Below, piece by piece: positions 11,835-22,034 of a stretch of DNA of 64,000 bases (the stretch's first letter is position 1; the number at the start of each line of letters is the position of its first letter). The stretch spans positions 10,478,001 through 10,542,000 of the forward strand of contig QCXZ01000137.1 of assembly GCA_025024175.1 (NCBI GenBank), given 5' to 3'. The DNA comes from Rhyzopertha dominica (Eukaryota; Arthropoda; Insecta; Coleoptera; Bostrichidae). The notes beneath the pieces were generated by a model. That model saw nothing but the letters and a program-made list of their open reading frames with translations, was not told where the DNA came from and searched no databases. A program made the translations under genes and the position numbers.

Positions 11835-12885
11835 TGGAAGGGTGGTATACCTGAAACGGTATACGTAAAACTTCCGCGAAGCTTGTTCGTTTTAAATATA
11901 AGCTTTCAGCAGGAATCACCGAACATAATTTTTAACAATACGGTTACGTTCATGATTAGGATGAACTTGCGCCAGAGGAAACAATTAGCGTTGTACTATA
12001 AAATAAAACAAGAGCTTTTTTTGCATCTCCATGGTTATTTTTATTTTTTCTGTTGAAATTTAATTATATATCTATTTAGACTAAGAATAGCTACCGAGGT
12101 TCGTAAAGCAGAAGCTGTAGTAGCAAGTAATGGTTCAGCACATTATTGAGAAGTGCTGCAGGTCTATGGTGAAATTTTTTTGCATGCTGCTATTTGTTTT
12201 GGATGAAATCTTTGACGTTGCTTTCAGTGACGATCGAAAGGTTTTTACTCCCCATATTTTTTAAGCCGAACACATCCACACCACTGTTCGCTAGAAGGGT
12301 GGCTAAAGTAGGATTTTGTAGTTTTGAATAATAGACTATTGTTCATTTTACCACTACGTGGTTGTAGCACTACGATAATTCAGCGTTTCGTGTTTGTAGC
12401 TGTAAATGTTCGCTGGATATTTGTTATTGTATTTGAGAAGTTTTCACAGCAATANATCCTTGTTCGTCAATATACTGTACGGCGTGCTCCCAATTTATCT
12501 AATACGATTGCTACCTAAAATGTGAAATAATATTTAGGACGTGCATGTATTTATCATTTAATGCTTTATTCAGGAACCGGGACTTTATTTTAATAAATGC
12601 ATTGGCCATTTTTGTTTATGATCAACATTTTTCCGTTTGAGGTAGCTAACTAATGTTGAAAAATTGGAAACAAAGGTTGTACTTTTGACATTGAATATTC
12701 TGCCTATAAACTTCCTGAAGCTTTAACTTATCGCCTTTTTTAACAAAATGTGCCACCATAACTTAATCTCTAATACGTTCGTTTTATTTTGCTTTCGAAG
12801 TGTAAATTACTCATACAGTTCTGAATGGTTAATTAATGTCAAAGAAAGCAAGAGAGATAGTCTGAGCAGGGAATTCAGAATTTAT
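11835..12885. other. AT-rich intergenic DNA, nothing recognised
   Basis: One ambiguous base near 12455. No coding, RNA or repeat signal identified. Confidence 0.45.
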
Positions 12886-12889
12886 CTGG

Positions 12890-13900
12890 TAATTTATATA
12901 AGTATAGCGTAGGCAGGCCTCCAGGACAATAGCTTGACAATTTGTCTGAGTTTTTGTTTATTTCTAGCATTGAATTTCCAATTCCCTATGCCTTCTTCTT
13001 CCAAGTCTTTTAACACCACCCTTAACCACCATGTCTGTGGCCGACCTTATCTTCTCCTTACTACTCTTCCAAAACATTGCTCTTTTTCACCATTCAGTCC
13101 TCCGCCTTTCTTTCTGCATGCCCTAACCATCGTATTCGTTGCGCTTTTACAAACCGCGTTATTAACTTCTTTTCATACAAATCCTGTAGTCCAAGGATGT
13201 TCCTTCTATCCCAAATTTCTCCTTTTCTTTCTCCAAATATTTTCCAAAGTATTTTTCCTTTCCAAACCTGTGATTTATATGTATCGGCAACATTTAGTAT
13301 CCAGATTTCGCACCAGGATCCTTCAAATATTCTATTCAGACCACCTGCATATTTTTCACCATTTATATATTTTGTCCTATCTCCTCGCATGACCTTCTCT
13401 TCTTATTAATATTCCCAATTGAATGAAGCTGTTCTCCTTTTCTATTTTCATAATTCTTAACTCCTCTAATTCTATTTCTAATGTTCTTTGTTCGTCTCCT
13501 GTGTTTATTTGCATTTATTTTGTAATATCGGTACTTATTTATAATCCTTTATCTCTTGTTTTAGTTTCTTTGCAACCCTATCTTAGGAGATTGATGGCTT
13601 TTGTTTAATACTCTGCCTATACTATTTATTCAACTTTTTTTTGATTACTCGCCCCTGTATTAAGTATGGCTGTTGACAAAGGGCACCCTATCTAAGGCCT
13701 TTTTTCACCGTGAAAGCTGATGAAACACAATTATTAATTTTAATCCATCGTCATCTTCACTAAATCTATCGACTTGTTTGGTATGCCAATTTTTTCATAG
13801 GAGATAGATATCCCTTGTTCTTATGGAATCATAGGCTCTTCTGCAATCAATAAAAAATAATATATAGTCCTGCTGTATTCGTGACATGTTGTTCATCTTG
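12890..13900 (-). pseudogene. LINE reverse-transcriptase fragment (degenerate)
   Basis: Reading the minus strand from high to low coordinates gives a reverse transcriptase and C-terminal region broken by stops and shifts. Near 13700-13725 FTVKKGLR matches the F.V..GLRQG segment. Further on comes a FxxLGxLI-like stretch (near 13430) and then a 98-codon open frame at 13094-13390 ending in RIRWLGHAERKAED, which matches the RLRWLGHVxRM motif of many non-LTR retrotransposon ORF2 C-termini. This is followed by GRPQTWWL and VLKDLEEEG, matching the GRPxxRWxDxVxxDL motif, to about 12900. The 152- and 110-codon frames on the opposite strand are shadows of this. Subfamily not assigned. Confidence 0.75.
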
Positions 13901-13909
13901 CCATGAGCA

Positions 13910-14500
13910 CAAAAAAAACAGAGAAATTGCGAAAATCATGCCTTCCCCCCTCGCCTTTTCTCAGAGGCTGGGCTTTGGTCCATTTGACAATACACCAGTC
14001 ATCAGATTTCATTGTCAAATCATTAACAAATACCTGTTCTGAATTTTCTAATGACTACTGCCTTATAAAAACCAAAGCATTTCGTTTTCTGCACTTTGAA
14101 ATTTTAATACGCCAATAATCTTCAAGTAGAAACATAATCTGAAGTCGCCATCTCATACACAGAACCGAACTTAGAGCGATATGTCTTACGCCTTAGAAAA
14201 GAATAAGCTTATTGTTTATATTTGCCACAATATAAAGTTTAAATATTAATTTTAATACATCAATCTTAACCAGCTTCTTTTATATTTAATGTAGCTGGTG
14301 GATACTACTATGTAGCCTGCTATTATTTTGCTTAAGTTATGTTCATTTTTATTCATTTGATTTGTTTTCTTACACAACGGTACATAAGACAGACTTTGAC
14401 ATCAAAAGTGCACTTGACAATTACTTTGCAAATTCATAATAGATTGGAGCAGACTTTAAGCAAATTTAGTTTATTATAATACTTCAATATCATTTCTGTT
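13910..14500. other. AT-rich intergenic DNA, nothing recognised
   Basis: No recognisable frame or structure. Confidence 0.4.
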
Positions 14501-14504
14501 GGGT

Positions 14505-14582
14505 ATTCCGATTATTAAAGCAAATAACTTGAAAGGGTGTAAACTCAGAGGTTGGAGTTCGAATCCCAGTCGAAGTTTTTTT
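14505..14582 (+). ncRNA. tRNA-like fragment with B box and T-run (weak)
   Basis: GAGTTCGAATCCCAG at 14555-14569 contains a perfect RNA polymerase III B-box core (GTTCGAATC), and a run of nine or more T follows within about 12 bases, as at a Pol III terminator. The D arm, acceptor stem and a canonical anticodon loop cannot be folded convincingly upstream. It is either the remnant of a tRNA or tRNA-derived SINE, or chance. Confidence 0.25.
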
Positions 14583-14734
14583 TTCAATATATGCTTGGGT
14601 ATCGACAAAACTTCAATAACAACATTTTATAGCGAAACCACTCCAACAACAGTTACGTAATAAATGGCACGATAGCCGTTTCCCATCCTTAAAATGGAAA
14701 GCTCGGCGTGCTTGTTTTATCTAATCTGCATCAA

Positions 14735-15075
14735 AGCGGAATCTCTAAAAATAATCCACACGCGTTCCAGTCATATACATAGTAATAAAAAGTGCAGTTT
14801 ATCTTGACCTCGTTCTGGGTGCCCCAGGACCGACAGGTAGCGGCGCTCGGTAGGCGTCGCGACGTTGCGGGTGATTTACGATTAGGCGAGCGTGAGCTGC
14901 CTCCATTAACGGTCCCGTTTGCCCTAAACACCTCGTATAGGTAAACGTGTAATTGGGGACATGCGCTGACTGTTTGTTTAAGGAAACGACCAGGGTGGTT
15001 CCGCACTTATACCATGATTTAACGCACGTTTAATTCTGTTATGCGTTTTAATTTTACCACCGCCCTCTGCTGTTC
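14735..15075. promoter_or_regulatory. GC/CpG-richer island 6
   Basis: A CpG-rich island. A 91-codon minus-strand frame (14731-15006) spans it and includes a Ser/Arg-rich stretch, but it has no recognised domain, and I see no clear splice context or conserved motif that would make it an exon. More likely a non-coding regulatory island. Confidence 0.3.
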
Positions 15076-15079
15076 GCGC

Positions 15080-15370
15080 CTCGAAAAAAAAGAGTAATTT
15101 ATTGTTTGTTTACGAGTGATGGTATCATGACGTATAATAAATTTTGTGAAACCACCATTTCAGGTTAAATAATTCCACGATTTGTATATCAAATGTACAA
15201 TCTGTATTAACGAAGTGGCATTAATTTTATGGGTGTAATAAGTGTGTATTAAGCAATATGTTTTCAGGAATCTTTAAAAATCATGCCCCTCTGCATCAAC
15301 AGGATAAATATTAGATAATATGGGGCGTGGTCGCAAAGTCTGCGTATATATGCAGTCAATAATGTCCGTG
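15080..15370. other. AT-rich DNA, nothing recognised
   Basis: Short spacer between island 6 and the mariner remnant. A transposon end may lie here, but I could not identify a terminal repeat. Confidence 0.35.
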
Positions 15371-15499
15371 ACAATCCTTAATCCCGCCATTTGCGAAGAA
15401 CAACCAGTGAGTTGTTTTTGTGTACAAAGGGATCCTCAGCCGCTGAAGGCCCACAAGGAGTTATGCCATAGTTTATGAGTTGAGGAAAGGTTGGATAAT

Positions 15500-16226
15500 A
15501 GTGCCGAGAATTCAAGAATGGCCGTACTATTATACTGTCAGGCTCAGTGTTCAAACCAATGAACTCGTTCAACAGGTGGACCAAAGGCTGCGGTCTTATG
15601 AATGATTGATAATTAATGCTGTAGGTGATGAATTTTCTCTTGTTGGATGCACCGCCATATTCAAGATCCTTACGGAGGAGCTTGACTACCAAAAAATGCA
15701 GGCAAGGTAGGACCAGCACAAAGTGGGAAGGTTGTCAAGTAGGCGGTTTTTTTTGGATCGTTATCGATCCTACATTGTTATGGACGACAAGACTTGAATA
15801 TCCTACAACACCCAATGCTGTGGCGCCATTCAACTTCACCAAAACTGAAAAAATTCAAGCAATCTCCTTAAACGACTGGGAAAATGATTGCTTTCCTGGA
15901 ATGACAAGGGCATTCTTTTGGTTGAACACATAGAACCTAGGACAACATTTCCAGCTACTACATACAGCGAAACGCTCAATTAAGTGAGACGGAAGATTCA
16001 AAACCGTAGGCGCGGGAAACTGTTGACGGAAATAGCCCTGCTCCACGACAATGCTCGTCCCCACACCGCTGCCACAACCAGATCCCACCTTACAGTCCCG
16101 ACATTGCACCTATCAACTAATTGCTCTTCTTGCACTTCAAACAGTGGCCTGTTGGACAACGTTTCGAGAACGACGAGGTGCTCAAAACTTAACGGCAATT
16201 ATGTGGAAAAAATGAAATACGTCTAA
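15500..16226 (+). pseudogene. mariner-type transposase remnant
   Basis: Pieces in all three plus frames line up in the order of a mariner transposase. They are NELVQQVDQRLRS (from about 15560), IFKILTEELDYQKMQAR (to about 15705), KGILLVEH (about 15910), a LRRKIQNRRRGKL-type helix, LLHDNARPHTA (16041-16073) carrying the second catalytic Asp, and a C-terminal LNGNYVEKMKYV ending at a stop at 16226, as in mariner proteins that end near a GxYVEK motif. At least four frameshifts and several stops separate the pieces, and the first catalytic Asp region is not recognisable. Large minus-strand frames here are shadows. Confidence 0.85.
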
Positions 16227-16229
16227 ATA

Positions 16230-16615
16230 AAATATTTTTTTAAGAATACTTTTTAATGACAAAACAGCTCTTGCTTACTCCCTTATCTACCTTTCCTTTT
16301 TGGTAAGTAAATAAATTGAGAGACTTTCATTGGAGTCAATAAATAATAAAAAGTACCACAAGTTTATTATTAATTGCATGTAAAATTGAATTACCACTAC
16401 AGAAATGTTTTTGTTTCTCAAAGCTCAATATGTACTGGTTGTTAGGAGAAAATTATATGGTTTTTAATGTCTTACCTCATACAGTATTTACAATTCACTT
16501 CTTTTTTCGACAAAAACACATCATAATGCAGTGCAATTGTACATATTTTCTTTTTCCCCGTGCAAAAACAGCTGAACCGTCAGAACAAGGTGAAATTATT
16601 AATGAGCAGCCATCA
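16230..16615. other. AT-rich DNA, nothing recognised
   Basis: Flank of the mariner remnant. No terminal inverted repeat found. Confidence 0.35.
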
Positions 16616-16619
16616 AGAA

Positions 16620-17050
16620 AATAAATGGCCCTTGGCGATTAAAAAAAATTGCGACTCCGTTTGCATAATCGGTGTTGCCATGCAATGACAGCGGTTGATT
16701 GATTAGGTTTAAATAAAGTCATTACATTGTGTTTATCGCCCCTATCACCCATGCAAAACACGAAACCTCGCATTTAGCAGAAACAGAAACTCGCCCGCTA
16801 AAAATACACACACAAGACCGTTATTCAAATTCGGCTGCAATGAAAATTTGTGAAATGCGATACCGACGGATGAATATTAAAATTTTGCTTGGTCGGAAAG
16901 CGTGAAAAGTCGTGGCGTGTGTCACACGTCAGATAGGGCAGTGGTGACTCGTGACCTACATAACACCTGCGATATTTGCTTTTATTGTATATTAAACAGC
17001 ACCAAGTATACACGTTAATAAACAATTGGGCGGTACCATTTAGAATTGAA
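16620..17050. promoter_or_regulatory. GC/CpG-richer island 7
   Basis: A non-coding island with GTGTTTATCGCCCC, TGATTGATTAGG, GAAATGCGATACC and a GTGTGTCACAC-type inverted word. No protein similarity. Candidate regulatory element by composition. Confidence 0.3.
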
Positions 17051-17054
17051 ATAA

Positions 17055-17485
17055 AACAGTCGATGGCTTTATTTTAGCCGAAAGCGTTTTACCAGTTATT
17101 TAATGAAGTGGAAATACTTGGGAGCTGTTTAATATATAAGAAAAGCAATAAACATTAATATCCACTTAATGAATTGATCAGTTTTCTATTTTAATATATT
17201 ATATTATATTTTGATATAGAATGTAATAGACATTTCCAGAACTACTGTAGCACCGCTTACTTCCTTTTGTTCCTATTTCGTCAACCTCAATTTGATAATT
17301 GTTACTTTCCACTGATTTTTATTATCAACTCGATGTCAGTCCGTTTAAAGGAAGTGGCAGGTATTGTAATAATTGAAAAAAAATTGAAACGAAAGCTTTA
17401 TTAATAAATTAATGTCACTAAAAACTGAGTAGTGTCAAACCGAATCTAAAACTACGTATTTAAGCTTTACACTTTGCTCAGAATA
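17055..17485. other. AT-rich DNA, nothing recognised
   Basis: Contains a short TATATTATATTATATT tract near 17195-17210. Nothing else. Confidence 0.4.
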
Positions 17486-17544
17486 GGATGAATTACGGAC
17501 AGGTGCAATTCCTGAAAGCCTTTTCATTGTGCGTGGTGTTCTTG

Positions 17545-18085
17545 TTGATTTAATGTGCAAGGGGTACAAGATCCATTACCCCGTTATTTTGAAACACGCC
17601 TAGCTTTCTTCAGATTAATCCAAGAAAACAGTAATCAAGATATGAACACGAAGAATTTTATTCACAAATGTTTCACGCGGAGTGAGATAACTAAAGGCAG
17701 AAATCGTAGACACTTTCATAACTATTCCTTTCATTTTACCACCTTGACTAAATGGCGATGATTATATGGAATGCCTGCAAAAATAATTGCCAGACTTATT
17801 AGATGCTTTGCTATTGGAACTACGAAGAAGAATGTTAACGTTAGACATACGTAATTTTGAACGACCAGTGACAATGAGTCACCTGCAAAGTGACTAGCTC
17901 GATCCCTTGACATGACCCCGATTGATTACTTTTTATGGGGAACTTTTCAAACACTTGTGTATTCTAAGCCAGTAGATAGATAGATACATTAATTAAGGAG
18001 ACGTATTAAAACTGGAATTGACGCGTTGAGCAATGATGACAAAATGCTCCAGAGAGTTCAATTTAATATTTTATGACGCATTAAT
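17545..18085 (+). pseudogene. Tc1/mariner-superfamily transposase remnant, second lineage
   Basis: The plus-strand frame at 17555-17761 reads LPRYFETRLAFFRLI, then HKCFTRSEITKG. This corresponds to the L..D...R..F..W...N and FTDEA/FTRSE region of a family common in insect genomes. After a shift, DMTPIDYFLWGTF at 17906-17943 matches the SPDLTPxDFFLWG motif near the third catalytic residue, and a LRRRIKTGIDAL-type C-terminal helix follows. The part between the two blocks is shortened, and stops occur throughout, so the copy is dead. It differs from the 15500-16226 mariner in its DYFLWG-type signature. Confidence 0.75.
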
Positions 18086-18099
18086 TTTTGTACGCACGA

Positions 18100-18930
18100 A
18101 AATGGACGTCAACATTATTTCTAGCGTGGTAAACTCCAAACAGGAAGCCATAACTTCTTTTTCATTTAGCAAACTCTTCATAGTAATCGATAGTTAATAT
18201 TTTTCCCATATATGATTAATCTTTCTTCATATAAAGCTCTGTAACTATGTAAATGAAATGCAATGTACAGAAAAAAAATGGTTATTTTATAAAACATTAA
18301 TGATAATGTACATCCTATTTCATCCACCACTGGCAGATGGAAAGCCGTATGCAAATTCCGGGCGACAGTTCTGCATCGACTGACGCAACGGCAGAAGAGC
18401 ACCATAATAGATGTGGTACAAGACATTCCGCGAGAACATAAAAAACGCGGCGCTGCTACAAGCTAAAAGCAAATGTTTTGTTTCGCATCGTGATGGCTGT
18501 GAGAGAAAACTGTTAGATGAAACAATAGCTCATAAATTACTTAAGCCACTTTTTACATCTGAACCATCAATCATAGTAATATCGGGCCGATTTTAAATTA
18601 TGATTCCATTGTTAATCCAGATGTTAGCACTCCTTTACAAAAGAGAATACGAACCGCACAAACCATGGAGGATGATATTAGGACTGGATAGTATCCTGAT
18701 TCTTTTAGCAAGTAAACTAGATTGACCTTTTTTGACGTTTTTTTTTTCGGATTGTTCACTCTCAGGTAATTACGCATTGTACAAGAATTACATAATGAAA
18801 AAATGTATCATATCGTTTACCAAACGACCTCAAATAATACACTTGAAAATTACTATTTTTTTTATTTTTGACCACAAAACTTTGATGTTGGATTACACCA
18901 TCACAATTACTTACTAATATTGTTTTATAG
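18100..18930. other. AT-rich DNA, nothing recognised
   Basis: Overlapping short frames on both strands (61-82 codons) with no recognisable domain. Confidence 0.4.
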
Positions 18931-18974
18931 GTTTTTCAAACCTGCTTCCATGGTCGATATAGTTTCCAAGAGGC

Positions 18975-19030
18975 TTTGGTCGAATTGACACTTCGCTCGC
19001 TGCTAGAGCGGTCATCCTCAAAGGTCTCAA
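18975..19030 (-). ncRNA. Second hammerhead-like core, more degenerate
   Basis: On the minus strand UUGAGGA (plus 19015-19021), UGACCGCUCU...AGCGAGC and GAAG appear in the same order and spacing as the copy at 3695-3761. One core base has changed in each of the two conserved boxes (CUGANGA to UUGAGGA, GAAA to GAAG). It looks like a decayed relative with no protein remnant nearby. Confidence 0.25.
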
Positions 19031-19034
19031 GCAG

Positions 19035-20325
19035 TTTTGCCCAGATAGAGGACCATCGACATGTATATTAACCTAACGGAAAATGGCCTAACCAAAAGAT
19101 CTCTCTGGTACAGGATAGTTCTGCTGCTTCAGTAGGCTGTATCAGTTTCCTTAATATCGTCTACCCATGTAACTCATTTTTAGGGAAAGAGCTTGATGAT
19201 AATCAATGATCATCAATTAGAAAGAAAATTTAGTAAGCGCACTTGTTTTTATTACGTCTCATCTATACAATACAGCGATCATGACATTATTTGAAGCCGA
19301 TTCTTTGCTACGAATGAATTTAATGGAACACTAGTGTACCTACTTAGCAATTAAATTTTTTACTTTATATTAACTGTAGCAAAGTACCTATTATCCATCA
19401 TATACGAAATATACTTGTACTATATAGTGCTTTGATAGTGCTCTATATATTTCAAAATGTCCTAGACTGCAAATCCCTCTTCGAAATTTTTATGCCCTTC
19501 CGTCTTCAGGTCATCAGGTGAGTCCAAGGGGACTTTTCTTTCAGAGATTTTAGGGGTGCTATTAACAGGTGAATATTACGCGAATTAGGTATGAAAAGTA
19601 CGCGAAAAGAACACAGAAAAGAGAAAATGAAACGTATAATTTCGCACCAAGATAGGGCTTTTGACCATGGTAGCCGTGTTTTGATGGCTGCCATTTATAA
19701 CGTAGGATATAATTTTTTAACAAATAGCTTATTATTTAATTATTTCTGTTCTTCTCTGGTTATAACGTCTTGGATAAAAATTTAACAAGGTATTACAGCA
19801 AGTCCTTCTCCATTTTTTCTATGACCGTGGTTTCTTCTGCTGACAAGCTTCTCTTTGCCATCAAGTGCGGAAATCAAAGATGAGAGTGGTCTCGAAAAAC
19901 TACTCTGCTTTCAAGATATTAAACACAGCACTGGGCGAAACATCAGCAAGGAGGACATCGCCACCACTAGCTAACCTGGAATCATCTGACGTGAAATCCT
20001 GAAACACTATAACTCCCACGTAAGGGTTTGCTAAGGGACATCATGGTCGGACATTAGAATTAGTTTAACAGATGTATCTAGTTCTAATACACATTATCAC
20101 GAATTTTTAATTTTACCTTATTACTTTTTATTTAAAAGGCCACCTTTCTGGAAAATCTACGACTGGCAGTGAACGAATTTTCCAACAGTCAAAGAAGGGT
20201 TCCATTAAGACAGCCTATTTAGAAATTTGAAAAAGACACAGTGCATCGTTGAAAAGTTAATATGTTTTTACTATAATAAGGACTACGGACCTGGAAGTTG
20301 TGTATGGAACATGATATCCGATAAA
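19035..20325. other. AT-rich DNA, nothing recognised
   Basis: May include the 3' part of the transposon at 20360-21140, but I could not follow the protein past about 20360. Confidence 0.35.
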
Positions 20326-20359
20326 TGGCCATCTCGTTAGTGTTTGCACTCGTTGATCT

Positions 20360-21140
20360 TTTGATGAAATATTTCATAATTTTCTATATAGTTCCGGCTC
20401 ATCGAATTTGGTCTTACAGTTCAGGAGTAGTTCTAGGCATATTGGCATATTTTACCGCATTTTTACCACATATCTGGGAAATCCATTGCACCAATTTCAG
20501 ACCCGAAGAAGTTGATTGTCATCTCATAATGACAAACGTCATTGACGTTGAGGAATATCTCCGCGAGCCCAAAATGCACATGAAACACTAGCTGGTGGTG
20601 GATTACACAGGACGTTGAAGAACCACTCTTGGATTCTCAGCTCCCCAAGTGCGTCAATTTTGCTTTTGACATAGCCGCCAAGTTCGGAATGCGCCTCATC
20701 AGAGAAGATGATTTTGTTCGAAAAATCCCCATTTACCTATCGTTGCTGCAAGATTCATTCTATATATTTTTGACACAATACGTATGGTCTACTGGCTTCA
20801 GATATTGTATCAAATGAATCTTGTAAGCCTGCAAATGTAGATTTTTGGTCAAAATTCGCTGTAAACTGCTTCTTGAAAGTCTCAGTTGCTGAGAACGATG
20901 ACGAATCGAGGTGGAAAGATTCTGCTCAACACTCTCATTAAATGTATCATTGCTTTCATTACAATGAGCTGTACGAAGCTGAACAGGTCAATACTGGGTT
21001 TGAATTGGCCCAGTAGCTTCAAATTTTTCAACTATTCGGACCACTGTACGGCGCTAAAGTGCGTTATGGTGACAAAAAAATCACTGTATCTTGGGAATAT
21101 TTCTACAACTTTCACTTTCACATTTCGGCGCTAAACTCAA
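20360..21140 (-). pseudogene. Tc1/mariner-superfamily transposase remnant, third lineage
   Basis: The minus strand gives a helix-turn-helix tail TVVRIVEKFEATGPIQ (near 21010-21050), then NESVEQNLSTSIRHRSQ, then LHLQAYKIHLIQYLKPVDH (near 20780-20840), then KIIFSDEAHSELGGYV (near 20675-20722) with the first catalytic Asp, followed by CAFWARGDI. These follow the order of a well-known arthropod Tc-like family whose members read IIFSDEAHFxLGGYVNKQNCRIWG. The segment after the SDEA motif has lost the NKQNCRIW pattern, and the C-terminal half is unrecognisable. Several stops and shifts are present. Plus-strand frames of 62-88 codons in this region are shadows. Confidence 0.8.
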
Positions 21141-21268
21141 AATAGGTCTTAATGACACATCCTATAGAATAATCTTTATTACCATCATTTATCTATATTT
21201 TGATATTAGGAGTAGATACTTGAAATAAGGGAGTTTGAACAAAGGCGTCTATTTGCCATTCCTTGTAA

Positions 21269-21601
21269 TACAGGGTTTCTATAAATGATTCATGCATCCA
21301 GGGCGCTTATGGTAATTATCGACTAAATCAATTTGCCGCCTCTCACAGGAAAGTGACGTACACCTGTATCTGTCGATTTTTGAATTATTTGATATATTGT
21401 AATATAGGAGTGTGTATTTTCATCATATTCTGTAGTGTTTTGTGGGATAAATAACTCGGAGCTGTGGGGTGACATTGATCTGCAACCTTCACTACTATCG
21501 CCGTGCATATTGTAACTTGGCAGCAGATACAAAAAGTCGACCAAAAGAATTCAGAAATCAACGCCGCCCGCGTTGCTTGAATNATTTATAGAAACGCTGT
21601 A
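21269..21601. mobile_element. MITE with 24-bp inverted ends and TA flanks
   Basis: The element begins TACAGGGTTTCTATAAATGA (21269) and ends with the inverted form (21578-21601). The two 24-base ends agree except at one substitution (GGG versus GCG) and one N. TA at both outer ends fits the TA target duplication of Tc1/mariner-type elements. The 333-bp interior is non-coding. A second copy with the same ends and internal words (CTGCAACCTTC, TACTATCGCCGTGC, GAATTCAGAAATCAA) is at 37850-38462. The element lies about 130 bp beyond the transposase remnant at 20360-21140, but I found no shared end sequence linking them. Confidence 0.85.
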
Positions 21602-21614
21602 GAAAGCACTTTTT

Positions 21615-22030
21615 CAGTTTGCCCCTTCTGTGGAGCAAAAGTGACGTATCGTATTGCAACGGCTTCGTAATCTCCGGCATCCCTGCAATTTGCGTTGCAG
21701 GCTCGTTACTCATGCGGATTTATGCGAACAGGGCAGCGTTTCTAAAGAAAATAGTTCTTAGCGGCGTTGTGTAATCAGTGTCGGTTATCAGCGACTTAGC
21801 GCCAGCGATTAATTAGGCTGGATTTAGGTGTTGTTGCTCCATAACGCTCGCGACGCATAAACGCTGTAATAGCCAAGCATTGCGGCAGCATTGCACGAAG
21901 AATTTGCGAACGCAACGTGCTCGCGTGTGCATGGAATACATATTTGCATTCAGATGCGCGTATTAGCACGATTAATTCCTTTTGACGGATGCCAGCGTGT
22001 AATGTAGGTACGCTTCGCTCGTTTGATTCA
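21615..22030. promoter_or_regulatory. GC/CpG-richer island 8
   Basis: A strong CpG-rich, non-coding island with GCGATTAATTAGGC, CGCATAAACGC, CGATTAATTCC and many GCG/CGC words. No protein similarity. The MITE sits right at its left edge. Candidate regulatory element by composition. Confidence 0.35.
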
Positions 22031-22034
22031 AGGA

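Noticed and set aside
12934..13409. 152- and 110-codon plus-strand frames
   Set aside because: They lie opposite the LINE reverse-transcriptase remnant on the minus strand, which carries recognisable RLRWLGHVxRM- and GRPxxRW-type motifs. The plus-strand translations are Phe/Ser/Leu-rich with no domain.
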